Source of the DNA: JAICYJ01 sp035695105
GTDB lineage: Bacteria > Actinomycetota > Thermoleophilia > Gaiellales > JAICJC01
Direction of reading: 5' to 3'
Length of the DNA stretch: 64,000 nt
NCBI GenBank assembly: GCA_035695105.1
Contig: DASSEV010000062.1
Coordinates: 1-64,000, forward strand
Shown: positions 39,255-47,354 of the stretch, in pieces
How positions within the stretch are numbered: position 1 is the first letter of the stretch
Layout of the letters: every line of letters begins with the position of its first letter
Position numbers and translations under genes: made by a program
Notes under the pieces: model-generated
Seen by the model: the letters and a program-made list of their open reading frames with translations, nothing else
Databases searched by the model: none
What the model was told of the DNA's origin: nothing

Positions 39255-40520
39255 TCAGCCGAGGGCGGTGACCGCGAGCAGCACAACGTTCATCGCGATC
39301 ACGATGCAGGACACGAGCACGGCCAGCGCGCGCATCGACCTGCCGTTCACGAGGTCGCCCATCACATCCCGCCGGCCGGTCAGCCAGACCAGCGGCACCA
39401 CTGCGAAGGGCAGCGCCATCGACAGCACCACCTGGCTTGCGACCAGGGTCGTCAGCGTGTTCACGCCGAGGGCGATCACCACCATCGCCGGAATCATCGT
39501 GATCAGCCGCCGCAGGAACACCGACACGCGCCACTGCATGAACCCGTCCACGATCATCTGGCCGGCCATCGTGCCCACGGTCGAGGACGAGAGCCCCGAG
39601 GCAAGCAGCGCGATGCCGAACGCGTAGGCGGCGCCGTCGCCGAGCAGCGGCTTCAGCGTCGCCTGCGCGTCCTCGATGCCGTTGATCGGCACACCGCTCG
39701 AGAAGAAGACGGCCGACGCCATGATCACCATCGACGAGTTGATCAGCCAGGCGCCGTTCATCGCCAGCGCGATGTCCACCAGCTCGCGGCGGAAGTGCTC
39801 GTGCTTGCTGCTGCCCTCGAGCAGGCGCGACCGGTGCTGGACGAGCCCGGAGTGGAGGTAGACGACGTGTGGCATCACGGTCGCGCCGACCATGCCGACG
39901 GCGATGTAGAGCGCGCTCGAGTTCATCTGTGGCACCAGCATGCCGTGGATGATCGCCGCCGGATCGGGGTTGCTGGTGAACACCTCGACGAAGAAGCAGG
40001 CGCCGATCACGGCCACGAACCCGATGATCACCAGCTCGAACCGGGCGTGGCCGTGGCGCTGGATGCCGAGCAGGGCGAACGAAACGATCGCCGTGATGAT
40101 CGCGGAGACGAACAGCCCGAACCCGAACAGGATGTGCATGCCGACCGCCGCGCCCAGGAACTCGGCGAGGTCGGTGGCCATGGCGGCGCCTTCGGCCGCC
40201 AGCCAGAGTCCGAGGTTCGTCCGGCGTGTCGTGTGCGCCCGGATCGCCTGGGGCAAGGTCATTCCGGAGGCGATGCCGAGCTTTGCGGACAGCGACTGGA
40301 TCAGGATCGCCATCAGGTTCGACACCAGCAGCACCCACAGCAGCATGTAGCCGTGGTCGGCGCCGGCCTGGATGTTGGTCGCGAAGTTGCCGGGGTCCAT
40401 GTATGCGACGCTGGCAACGAAGGCGGGGCCGAGGAACGGCAGCACCCGTTTGATCCGCGCGATCGGTGAGCGCACGCCCTCCGCGGGCGCGACCGCTGCC
40501 TGCAGCGTTCGCGACGTCAT
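39255..40520 (-). CDS. mntH: Nramp-family Mn2+/Fe2+ transporter
   Basis: A 421-residue, eleven-helix Nramp importer for divalent metal, proton-coupled. The first metal-binding helix is intact (VAYMDPGNFATNIQAG, the DPGN motif) and the sixth carries MPHVVYLHSGLVQHRS (the MPH motif), so metal selectivity should be for Mn2+/Fe2+. It overlaps the mntR stop by 4 nt (ATGA), which ties it to the Mn-responsive regulator. A signal-free N-terminal cytoplasmic stretch of about 25 residues precedes helix 1. Confidence 0.94.
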   Translation of the reverse strand: MTSRTLQAAVAPAEGVRSPIARIKRVLPFLGPAFVASVAYMDPGNFATNIQAGADHGYMLLWVLLVSNLMAILIQSLSAKLGIASGMTLPQAIRAHTTRRTNLGLWLAAEGAAMATDLAEFLGAAVGMHILFGFGLFVSAIITAIVSFALLGIQRHGHARFELVIIGFVAVIGACFFVEVFTSNPDPAAIIHGMLVPQMNSSALYIAVGMVGATVMPHVVYLHSGLVQHRSRLLEGSSKHEHFRRELVDIALAMNGAWLINSSMVIMASAVFFSSGVPINGIEDAQATLKPLLGDGAAYAFGIALLASGLSSSTVGTMAGQMIVDGFMQWRVSVFLRRLITMIPAMVVIALGVNTLTTLVASQVVLSMALPFAVVPLVWLTGRRDVMGDLVNGRSMRALAVLVSCIVIAMNVVLLAVTALG

Positions 40521-41170
40521 GCCGGCTCCACTCGCACCATCTCAGCAACACCGATACCCAGTGACTGACGGGTGCCGTCGACGTCAACCGTAACGGGCCC
40601 CTCGAACGGCTCCTTCCCCACCATGCGCACCCGGGCCGCCGGCACGATGCCGAGGCGGGCCAGGTAGCGCAGCAGCTCGGGGTCGCCGTCGGGCACGCGG
40701 CGGACGGTGGCCTCCTGCTCGGGCGCAAGCTCGGCGAGGGCGGAGCTGGTCTCGGCCGGGAGGACGAGATCGGGGCCGGGGATGGGATCGCCGTGCGGGT
40801 CGGTGTCGGGGTAGCCGAGCGCGCGGTCGAGCGCCGCCTCGAGCTCCTCGGACAGCACGTGCTCGAGCCGCTCGGCCTCGACGTGCACGTCCTCCCACGA
40901 CAGTCCGAGCGCCTCGGTCAGGTACAGCTCGAGCAGGCGATGGTGACGAAGCACCTCGACCGCGACGCGCTCGCCCGCAGGCGTCAGCTGTGCGCCGTGG
41001 TAGCGCTGGTGCTCGACGAGGCCCATCTCCGCGAGCTTCTTGACCATGGCCGTGGCGGCGGCGGGCGAGACGTCCATGCGCTCGGCGATCTCGTTCGTCG
41101 TCGCTTTCCCCGAGCGCGTCTGCAGCAGATAGATCTGCTTGACGTAATCCTGTACCGCTTCCGACTGCAT
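40517..41170 (-). CDS. mntR: DtxR/MntR-family metal-dependent repressor
   Basis: A 217-residue three-domain repressor. The winged helix-turn-helix is at the N-terminus (NEIAERMDVSPAAATAMVKKLAEMGLVEHQRY). A dimerisation/metal domain follows with HHRLLELYLTEALGLSWEDVHVEAERLEHVLSEEL, which keeps the His/Glu metal ligands. A C-terminal SH3-like (FeoA) domain follows (about 140-217: ARVRMVGKEPFEGPVTVDVDG). It represses metal-uptake genes when Mn2+ or Fe2+ is bound. Coupling to mntH and two palindromes over its promoter argue for autoregulation. Confidence 0.93.
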   Translation of the reverse strand: MQSEAVQDYVKQIYLLQTRSGKATTNEIAERMDVSPAAATAMVKKLAEMGLVEHQRYHGAQLTPAGERVAVEVLRHHRLLELYLTEALGLSWEDVHVEAERLEHVLSEELEAALDRALGYPDTDPHGDPIPGPDLVLPAETSSALAELAPEQEATVRRVPDGDPELLRYLARLGIVPAARVRMVGKEPFEGPVTVDVDGTRQSLGIGVAEMVRVEPA

Positions 41171-41209
41171 CTAAACCCAAGTTTAGTGCAGGTTAAACCT
41201 GTGGGTCAA
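41171..41209 (-). promoter_or_regulatory. mntR-mntH promoter with two palindromic operators
   Basis: On the minus strand, TTGACC (41209-41204) and TAAACT (41185-41180) are separated by 18 bp; the ATG follows 9 nt later, so the mRNA is leaderless. The spacer holds the perfect palindrome CAGGTTTAACCTG (41201-41189). CTAAACTTGGGTTTAG (41186-41171), a 6-bp inverted repeat with a 4-nt spacer, covers the -10 and start site. Both share the TTTA-type half-site AGGTTTA/GGGTTTA and resemble DtxR-family boxes. The -35 overlaps the mqnD stop codon. Confidence 0.7.
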
Positions 41210-42036
41210 CCGACGATCGAGATCGGGGCGGCCGACGTGGCGGTCACCCCGGCCGCCTGGGCCGTCCGCTCGAGCACGGCGAGCGCTCGGGCGCCCGTCT
41301 CGCCCAGATCGACCGTGTACTCGTTGACGTACAGCTCCACGTAGGGCCAGATCACGTCCTCGTCCATCTCCTGGGCGTGGCGACGGATCGTCGTCAGCGT
41401 CTCCTCGCGATGGCTCCATCCGTAGGCGATGGAGTCGCGCAGCACCGCGGCGAACGTCTCGGCGACACCGTCAGGCAGCCGCTTCGACGCGAGGATGCCG
41501 CCGAGCGGGATCGGCGCATCGGCCAGCCGCTCGAACGATGCGCCGAGATCTTCCACCAGCGCGAGCCCGTCGCGCTCGTAGGTGAGCCGGCCCTCATGGA
41601 TGAGCACCCCGAGGTCGGAGTCCCCGCGCAGCACGGAGGGGCCGATCTCGGAGAACACCGTGTGGCTGATGTGCCCGCCGTCAGGGTGGATGCACCGGTA
41701 CAGCAGGGTGCCGGTGGTCGTCGGCCCCGGGCAGAGGACGCGCGCCTCCGGGCCCGGCGCCGCACCGTTCCCCGCCGACACGAGCAGCGGGCCGACCCCG
41801 AAGCCGAGCGCCGACCCGGCGCCGAGCACCATGTAGCGGTCGGCCAGGAGCAGGGCGGCGTGAAAGCTCGCCTTCGCCACGTCGTAGCGGTCGGCGAACA
41901 GGCCGTCGTTCAGCTGCTGGACGTCGACGAGCTCGGTCTCGATGTCGAGCCCGCGCAGGTCGACGCGCCGCTCGAGCATGCCGTGAAACGCGAACGTGTC
42001 GTTCGGGCAGGGAGAGATACCGAGGCGGATTCTCAT
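41206..42036 (-). CDS. mqnD: 1,4-dihydroxy-6-naphthoate synthase (futalosine pathway)
   Basis: The 276-residue protein makes 1,4-dihydroxy-6-naphthoate from cyclic dehypoxanthine futalosine in the alternative menaquinone pathway. The N-terminal LGISPCPNDTFAFHGML is characteristic, and LCPGPTTTGTLL and GVLIHEGRLTYERDGL follow the periplasmic-binding-like fold. ATG at 42036 overlaps the mqnB stop (ATGA). It is the last gene of the nadB-nadC-nadA-mqnB-mqnD run. MqnA, MqnC and MqnE must be elsewhere. Confidence 0.93.
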   Translation of the reverse strand: MRIRLGISPCPNDTFAFHGMLERRVDLRGLDIETELVDVQQLNDGLFADRYDVAKASFHAALLLADRYMVLGAGSALGFGVGPLLVSAGNGAAPGPEARVLCPGPTTTGTLLYRCIHPDGGHISHTVFSEIGPSVLRGDSDLGVLIHEGRLTYERDGLALVEDLGASFERLADAPIPLGGILASKRLPDGVAETFAAVLRDSIAYGWSHREETLTTIRRHAQEMDEDVIWPYVELYVNEYTVDLGETGARALAVLERTAQAAGVTATSAAPISIVG

Positions 42037-42584
42037 GGCGACAGGATCGTACCGAGCGCCTCCCGCACGGCGTCCAGCGCAGGCCCGACCTGCCAGCGGG
42101 CGTGCTCGCGGTCGCCGGCCATGTTGGACACGCCGCGCACCATCAGGCATGAAACGCCCGCCTGCATTGCCGCTAAGGCAACCGCATAGCCCTCCATCTC
42201 CTCGATCAGTGCGCCCCGATGGGCTGTCGCCCGCTCCGACGCCTCGGCCGGCGTCGCGGACGCGGCGGTCACCGAGAGGGCGAGCGGCCCATCGTCTGCC
42301 AGCGAGACCTCGTCCGAACCCGCGAACCCGAGCTGCGCTGCCGACAGTCCGCCCGCGCCGATGCCGACGCACCGCACCGTGCCCGCACGCATAGCGGTGC
42401 CCACCGGCGCCGCGGCCGCGTCGTAGCTGCCGGCCAGCCCGGCCAGCACCACACGCTCCGGCCGGTGCCGCGCGATCGCGTCCGCCGCCTGCACACCCGC
42501 CACCGCGAGCCCGAACCCGCACAGCTCGACCGCATCCCACGCCAGGCCGAGCTGGTCGGCCTCCGCCCGCGTGGGCACCAGCAC
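42033..42584 (-). CDS. mqnB: Futalosine hydrolase
   Basis: Cleaves futalosine to release hypoxanthine and dehypoxanthine futalosine. The 183-residue nucleoside-phosphorylase-like protein has VLAGLAGSYDAAAAPVG, and IEEMEGYAVALAAMQ, the EMEG active-site segment. No ATG is available; GTG at 42584 gives a natural beginning VLVPTRAEAD, matching the family's early LVPT, and lies 20 nt after the nadA stop. The protein is somewhat shorter than usual (about 200-220). Confidence 0.88.
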   Translation of the reverse strand: MLVPTRAEADQLGLAWDAVELCGFGLAVAGVQAADAIARHRPERVVLAGLAGSYDAAAAPVGTAMRAGTVRCVGIGAGGLSAAQLGFAGSDEVSLADDGPLALSVTAASATPAEASERATAHRGALIEEMEGYAVALAAMQAGVSCLMVRGVSNMAGDREHARWQVGPALDAVREALGTILSP

Positions 42585-42604
42585 GAGCGTGCGCCGGTCG
42601 CCGC

Positions 42605-43534
42605 TCAGGCGATCTCCACCATGCGCTCGATGGCGCGCCGTGCGCGCGCGGCGAGCTCCTCTGGCACCTGCACCTCGTAGCGCATGTCGCGCAGGCTGTC
42701 GCGCAGCTTCGGCAGCGTGATCTGCTTCATGTACCGGCAGACGGCTCGCTCGGACATGGCATAGAACCGCTTGTCCGGCGCCTCCTTGCGCAGCCGGTGG
42801 AGGATGCCCGTCTCGGTGGCGACGACGAAGTCGCGGCGCGGCGAGGATGCGACGTGCCGCACCATCCCCTCCGTGGAGAGCACGTGGGTGGTCGCGGCCA
42901 GCTTCGGGTCGTGCGCCGCGGCGTACATGCACTGGCTGGCGCACCCGCACTCGGGGTGGATCAGCAGGTCGGTGGACGGCCGTTCCGCCATCATCCTGCT
43001 CACGTCCTCGGGCCGGATGCCGGCGTGCACGTGGCACTCGCCCGGCCAGATGCGCATCGACCGTCCGGTCAGTCGCTCCAGGTAGGCGCCCAGGAACATG
43101 TCCGGCAGGAACAGGATCTCGCGATCCTCCGGAACCGCCTCGATCACCGCCCGCGCGTTGCCCGAGGTGCAGCAGTAGTCGGACAGCGCCTTCACCTCGG
43201 CGGTCGTGTTGACGTAGCTGACGACGACGGCGTCCGGGTGCTCGGACTTCCAGCGTGCGAGCGCCTCCGCGTCGATGCTGGCCGCGAGCGAGCATCCGGC
43301 CTCGAGGTCGGGGATCAGCACGGTTCGGTCGGGGGCCAGGATCGCCGCTGTCTCGGCCATGAAGTGGACGCCGGCGAACACGATCACGTCGGCGTCCGTC
43401 GCGGCCGCCTGCTGGGACAGGCCCAGCGAGTCGCCGACGTAGTCGGCGACGTCCTGCACCTCGGGCACCTGGTAGTTGTGGGCGAGGATGACGGCGTTTC
43501 GCTCCGCCGCGAGCGCACGCACCTCGTCCTGCAT
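42605..43534 (-). CDS. nadA: Quinolinate synthase
   Basis: Condenses iminoaspartate with dihydroxyacetone phosphate to quinolinate using a [4Fe-4S] cluster. The 309 residues show ERNAVILAHNYQVPEVQDVAD, and cysteines in LEAGCSLAAS, DYCCTSGNA and HPECGCASQCMYAA that include the three cluster ligands. Start is taken as ATG at 43534; a slightly earlier non-ATG start cannot be excluded because 20 nt separate it from nadC. It works with nadB and nadC just upstream to make NAD de novo from aspartate. Confidence 0.94.
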   Translation of the reverse strand: MQDEVRALAAERNAVILAHNYQVPEVQDVADYVGDSLGLSQQAAATDADVIVFAGVHFMAETAAILAPDRTVLIPDLEAGCSLAASIDAEALARWKSEHPDAVVVSYVNTTAEVKALSDYCCTSGNARAVIEAVPEDREILFLPDMFLGAYLERLTGRSMRIWPGECHVHAGIRPEDVSRMMAERPSTDLLIHPECGCASQCMYAAAHDPKLAATTHVLSTEGMVRHVASSPRRDFVVATETGILHRLRKEAPDKRFYAMSERAVCRYMKQITLPKLRDSLRDMRYEVQVPEELAARARRAIERMVEIA

Positions 43535-43554
43535 GCGTGCGACATCGGTGTCGG

Positions 43555-44391
43555 TCAGGATGCTGATGGCGTTACCTCCATGGCGATGTCGAGCGCGCGT
43601 ACCGAATGCGTCAGTGCGCCGACCGAGATGGCGTCGACCCCGGTCTCGGCGACCTCGCGGATCGATTCGATCGTGATGCCGCCCGAGGCCTCGAGGCGGG
43701 CACGGCCGCCGGCTACCTGCACTGCCCGCCGTAGCGTCTCCAGTGGCATGTTGTCGAGCAGGATCGCTTCCGCGCCGGCGGCGAGCGCCTGATCGAGCTG
43801 GTCGATCGTGTCCGCCTCCACCTCGACCGGCCGGCGGGGATGCTCGCGCCGCACCGCCTCGATGGCGGCCACGACCGAGCCCGCGACCGCGAGGTGGTTG
43901 TCCTTGATCAGCACCGCGTCGTCCAGCCCGCGACGGTGGTTGGTGCCGCCGCCGCACGCGACGGCCGCCTTGTCGAGGTCGCGCAGCCCCGGGGCCGTCT
44001 TGCGGGTGTCGAGGATCTCGACGCCGGTGCCCCGCACCGCCTCGACGTACCGGTGCGTCGTCGTGGCGATGCCGGACATCCGCTGCAGCAGGTTGAGCGC
44101 CGTTCGCTCGGCCGTGAGCAATGCCCGCAGCGACGCATGCAGGCGGGCGACGGTCCGCGGCGCCTGTTCGACCACGTCGCCCTCGTCGGCCATGCGCTCC
44201 ATCGTCGCATCGGGGTCGAGGCGGAGCACCGTGGCCAGCGCCGCGTCCAGGCCGCAGACAACGCCTGGCTCGCGCATCACGATGTCCGCCGCGCCGCGCA
44301 GTCCGGACGACACGATGGCATCGGTCGTCAGGTCGCCTGCGCCGACGTCCTCCGCCAGCGCATCGTCGATCACACGGTCGAGAGCCGGCAT
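43555..44391 (-). CDS. nadC: Nicotinate-nucleotide pyrophosphorylase (carboxylating)
   Basis: Converts quinolinate and PRPP to nicotinate mononucleotide with release of CO2. The 278 residues include LNLLQRMSGIATTTHRYV, LDTRKTAPGLRDLDKAAV (substrate-binding Arg and Lys), IKDNHLA and LEASGGITIESIREVAETG, all diagnostic. The start overlaps the nadB 3' end by 22 nt, consistent with coupled translation. Confidence 0.95.
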   Translation of the reverse strand: MPALDRVIDDALAEDVGAGDLTTDAIVSSGLRGAADIVMREPGVVCGLDAALATVLRLDPDATMERMADEGDVVEQAPRTVARLHASLRALLTAERTALNLLQRMSGIATTTHRYVEAVRGTGVEILDTRKTAPGLRDLDKAAVACGGGTNHRRGLDDAVLIKDNHLAVAGSVVAAIEAVRREHPRRPVEVEADTIDQLDQALAAGAEAILLDNMPLETLRRAVQVAGGRARLEASGGITIESIREVAETGVDAISVGALTHSVRALDIAMEVTPSAS

Positions 44392-45851
44392 GGGAGGTGG
44401 TGGAGGAAGGCGGGATCCTCGGCGGGATGGTCGAGGCGGACGTGAGCGCCGCGGCTCTCCTCACGGGCGAGCGCGCTGCGGGCGATCATCTGCGCCACGG
44501 TCGCGGCGTTCGACGGCGGCTGCTGGTCGAGCCAGCCGGTCAGCCGCTCGAGCCCGTCCGCGTCGCGCAGCGGGCCGGCGCCGACCCACATCCGGTGCCG
44601 AAGGTCGCCGAGCTTCGACCGCGCCAGGGGCCGCTGCGGGGTCTGGCCTTCGAGCCGCTCCATCGGGGTGCCCAGCCCGGCCTCGACCGCGCGGTGCGAG
44701 AACACGAAGCACTCGAGCAGCGAGTTCGACGCCAGCCGGTTGGCACCGTGTACGCCGCTCGAGGCGCACTCCCCGCTGGCGTACAGGCCGCGCAGCGTGC
44801 TGCGGCCGTCGAGGTCGGTGGCGATCCCGCCCATCAGGTAGTGCGCGGCGGGCGACACGGGAAGCAGGTCGCGCGTGAGGTCGAGCCCCGCGTCGCGCGC
44901 CCCCTGCACCAGGTTCGGGAAGCGCCGGCGCACGCCGTCCGCGTCGAGATGCGCGAGCGTCAGGTAGCTGCTGCGGCCGGCTGCGAGCCGCTGCTGGATC
45001 TCCCGGGCGACGACATCACGGGGCGCGAGCTCGCCGTCGGGGTGCACGGCGAGCATGAACCGCTCGCCTGCTGCGTCCACGAGGTGCGCCCCCTCGCCGC
45101 GCACCGCCTCCGAGATCAGGAAGGCCCGCGCGCCGGCGGCCAGCGCCGTGGGGTGGAACTGGACGAACTCCATGTCGGTGACGACCGCTCCGGCGCGGTG
45201 GGCGATCGCGATTCCGTCGCCGAGCGCCCCCGGCGGGTTCGTCGTCCGCTCGAACAGGGCTCCCGCGCCGCCGGTCGCGATCAGCGTCATGCCGGCGTGG
45301 ACGGCCATCAGCTCGTCGTGCCCGAGCACCCAGGCTCCGCTGCAGGACGAGCCGTCGGAGATCAGCTCGAGCACGGCCGCGTGCTCCATGACGTGGATCC
45401 GCGGCTCATGCAGCACGCGACCGATCAGCGCCGTCGCGATGTGCTGGCCGGTCGCGCTTCCTCCCGCGTGCAGGATCCGCCTGCGGCCGTGTCCGCCCTC
45501 GCGGCCGAGCGCCGGCAGACCGTCGGGGCCACGGTCGAACGCCACACCGTGGTGCTCGAGGTCTCGCATCCGCGAAGGCCCCTCTGACACCAGCACCTCC
45601 ACCGCAGCCGGGTCACAGAGGCCGCGTCCGGCGGCGAGCGTGTCGGCCAGGTGCAGCTCGGGTCGATCGTCGGGGCCGATGGCGGCGGCCACACCGCCCT
45701 GTGCGTAGAACGAGTTCGAGCTGCGCAGCGAGCCCTTCGTGACCAGCATCACGCGAGCGCCCCGACGGGCCGCCTCGAGGGCCGCATAGAGCCCGGCCAG
45801 CCCTGCGCCGGCGACGAGCAGATCGGCGTTCGGATGCGTGTCCGGCTTCAC
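44370..45851 (-). CDS. nadB: L-aspartate oxidase
   Basis: FAD enzyme oxidising L-aspartate to iminoaspartate, first step of bacterial NAD synthesis. The 493 residues have the dinucleotide motif GAGLAGLYAALEA (about 15-27), SSNSFYAQGGVAAAIG, HYLMGGIATDLDGRSTLRGLYASGECASSGVHGANRLASNS in split form, and a helical C-terminal domain. Start is GTG at 45851, 8 nt after a minus-strand TATATT box (45865-45860); the mRNA is probably leaderless. It leads the nadBCA-mqnBD operon. Confidence 0.95.
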   Translation of the reverse strand: MKPDTHPNADLLVAGAGLAGLYAALEAARRGARVMLVTKGSLRSSNSFYAQGGVAAAIGPDDRPELHLADTLAAGRGLCDPAAVEVLVSEGPSRMRDLEHHGVAFDRGPDGLPALGREGGHGRRRILHAGGSATGQHIATALIGRVLHEPRIHVMEHAAVLELISDGSSCSGAWVLGHDELMAVHAGMTLIATGGAGALFERTTNPPGALGDGIAIAHRAGAVVTDMEFVQFHPTALAAGARAFLISEAVRGEGAHLVDAAGERFMLAVHPDGELAPRDVVAREIQQRLAAGRSSYLTLAHLDADGVRRRFPNLVQGARDAGLDLTRDLLPVSPAAHYLMGGIATDLDGRSTLRGLYASGECASSGVHGANRLASNSLLECFVFSHRAVEAGLGTPMERLEGQTPQRPLARSKLGDLRHRMWVGAGPLRDADGLERLTGWLDQQPPSNAATVAQMIARSALAREESRGAHVRLDHPAEDPAFLHHLPCRLSTV

Positions 45852-45891
45852 CGCTGGGCAATATAGCTGAAGTGACTAAAACTCGCCGTGG

Positions 45892-45917
45892 GGAATACCT
45901 CACAGGCTCGCTCGTTG
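45892..45917 (+). promoter_or_regulatory. SigR/SigH-type promoter in front of the sigma gene
   Basis: GGAATA at 45892-45897 and CGTTG at 45913-45917 are separated by 15 bp (17 bp between GGAAT and GTT). This matches the thiol-stress sigma consensus of actinobacteria (SigR GGAAT-N18-GTT; SigH GGAAYA with CGTT). It lies 40 nt upstream of the ATG of a SigR-like gene, which predicts autoregulation. The divergent nadB -10 is only 27 nt away. Confidence 0.55.
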
Positions 45918-45956
45918 ACCATTCGGATGCTGCTGGTTGCTGATAGCGTGGAGCTC

Positions 45957-46553
45957 ATGGCCGATGCCACCCCCGATGAGGCGGAGGATGCGGTCTCCGA
46001 CTCCCCGGGCGAGGCACCTGATCGCGCCCGGTTCGAGGAGGAGGCGCTCGCCCACGCGGACCAGCTCTACCGCATCGCGCTGCGGCTGAGCGGATCGCAG
46101 CAATCCGCCGAGGAGCTGGTGCAGGAGACCTACCTGCGCGCCTTCCGCAGCTGGCGCAGCTACCGCCCAGGCAGCAATCTGGCGGCCTGGCTTGCCACCA
46201 TCCTGCGCAACGCCTTCCTCGACGAGGCGCGCCGGCAGCAGCGGCGCCCCGCGCAGGAGTCGTTCGAGGACACGACCGAGTACTACCTGTACAACCAGCT
46301 GGCCGGCCCCACCGGCGAGCCGCAGGAGGCGGTGCTGAACCGGCTCGCCGGGAGCGCCATCGTCGACGCGCTGGCCGATGTCCCGCCTGCGTTCCGCGAG
46401 GTCGTGGTGCTCGTGGACATCGGCGACTTCAGCTACCAGGAGGCCGCGGACATCCTCGGCGTGCCGATCGGCACGGTGATGTCGCGGCTGCATCGGGGCC
46501 GCCGCGCGCTCAAGCAGGCGCTCGCGCAGCGAGCCGGAACGGAGGCGTCATGA
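45957..46553 (+). CDS. sigR: SigR/SigH-like ECF sigma factor (thiol-oxidative stress)
   Basis: A 198-residue ECF12-like sigma factor. Region 2 is clear (EEEALAHADQLYRIALRLSGSQQSAEELVQETYLRAFRSW in split form, YRPGSNLAAWLATILRNAFLDEAR), as is region 4 (FREVVVLVDIGDFSYQEAADILGVPIGTVMSRLHRGRR). It resembles actinobacterial SigR/SigH, held inactive by the zinc anti-sigma factor encoded next and released by disulfide stress. ATG at 45957 gives a weak GGAG upstream; an earlier in-frame ATG at 45888 lies before the predicted promoter. It overlaps the anti-sigma gene as ATGA. Confidence 0.88.
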   Translation: MADATPDEAEDAVSDSPGEAPDRARFEEEALAHADQLYRIALRLSGSQQSAEELVQETYLRAFRSWRSYRPGSNLAAWLATILRNAFLDEARRQQRRPAQESFEDTTEYYLYNQLAGPTGEPQEAVLNRLAGSAIVDALADVPPAFREVVVLVDIGDFSYQEAADILGVPIGTVMSRLHRGRRALKQALAQRAGTEAS

Positions 46554-46798
46554 CGATGAGCGTCGATCCGTGTGCCGGGGTGGAGAGCAAGCTCCAGCCC
46601 TACCTCGACCGGCAGCTCACGCAGGATGAGGTGTCGCTGATCGAGCGGCACCTGGGAGAGTGCGCGTACTGCCGCGAGCGGTACCACTTCGAGGCCAAGC
46701 TCCGCGATACCGTGAAGACCGTCTGCTGCGGCGACCCCGTGCCCGAGGGCCTGATCGACCGCGTCCGGCTGAACTGCCGCGGTCACGCCTCCGAGTAG
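46550..46798 (+). CDS. rsrA: RsrA-like zinc-associated anti-sigma factor
   Basis: An 82-residue ZAS-type anti-sigma factor. The metal-binding signature is intact: an upstream Cys (VDPCAG), then IERHLGECAYCRERYHFE with His-x3-Cys-x2-Cys. The extra CC pair in VKTVCCGDP and the terminal Cys are additional thiols. RsrA releases SigR when its thiols are oxidised to a disulfide. The ATG overlaps the sigma stop, and the 3' end overlaps the convergent nucleotidyltransferase gene by 16 nt. Confidence 0.88.
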   Translation: MTMSVDPCAGVESKLQPYLDRQLTQDEVSLIERHLGECAYCRERYHFEAKLRDTVKTVCCGDPVPEGLIDRVRLNCRGHASE

Positions 46799-47313
46799 TC
46801 CACGTCACCCGGCGCCTGCAGGTCGGTGCAGTCGACCAGGCGCACGTTCACGGTGCGTCCGGGCGTCTCGCCGCGGGTCGGCAACGAGGACCAGGAGCTG
46901 CGCGGAAGCACGACCGGATGCGATCGTCCGCTGCCGTAGTCGGCGGCGCGCGGCCCCGACCCCGACCCCCCGGCAACCCGCCTGATCGCCTCGGCGCTCA
47001 GCCAGGGGCCGTCGCCGAGCACGATCAGCGCCTCGTCGACATCAGGTGCGAGCGACTCGAGGCCGCACAGCAGCGAAGCCGCCTGCCCGTCCTGCCATCG
47101 CTCGCAGACGACGATCGCGGCCCCGTGCATGTCCACGGCTGCTGTCACCTGGCCGGCCCGGGCGCCGAGCACCACCGTGCGACCGGCGATGCCCGACGCG
47201 GCAACCGTCGCGCAGACGACCTCGAGCATCGGCCGCCCGCCGACCGGGTGCAGCTGCTTCGCGCCGCCGTAGCGGCGAGCCTCACCGGCTGCGAGGATCA
47301 GCGCCGCAAGCAC
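46783..47313 (-). CDS. MobA/MocA-like nucleotidyltransferase
   Basis: A 176-residue NTP-transferase-fold protein with the N-terminal LILAAGEARRYGGAKQL and ALIVLGDGPWLSAEAIRRV. It resembles molybdenum-cofactor cytidylyltransferase (MocA) and related small-molecule nucleotidyltransferases. In the classical motif the residue after L-A-A-G is variable; the Lys in GAKQL is retained. The acceptor is uncertain, although a molybdate operon is present 13 kb downstream. Start is GTG at 47313, and its 3' end overlaps rsrA by 16 nt on the opposite strand. Confidence 0.72.
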   Translation of the reverse strand: MLAALILAAGEARRYGGAKQLHPVGGRPMLEVVCATVAASGIAGRTVVLGARAGQVTAAVDMHGAAIVVCERWQDGQAASLLCGLESLAPDVDEALIVLGDGPWLSAEAIRRVAGGSGSGPRAADYGSGRSHPVVLPRSSWSSLPTRGETPGRTVNVRLVDCTDLQAPGDVDYSEA

Positions 47314-47354
47314 GCGGCAACGGTAGCCGACGGCCAGCTGCTAGGTTCTCGGGC

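Noticed and set aside
41981..41990. CCGTGAAACG motif inside mqnD as a ParB half-site
   Set aside because: A half-site inside coding sequence without a palindromic partner is expected by chance.
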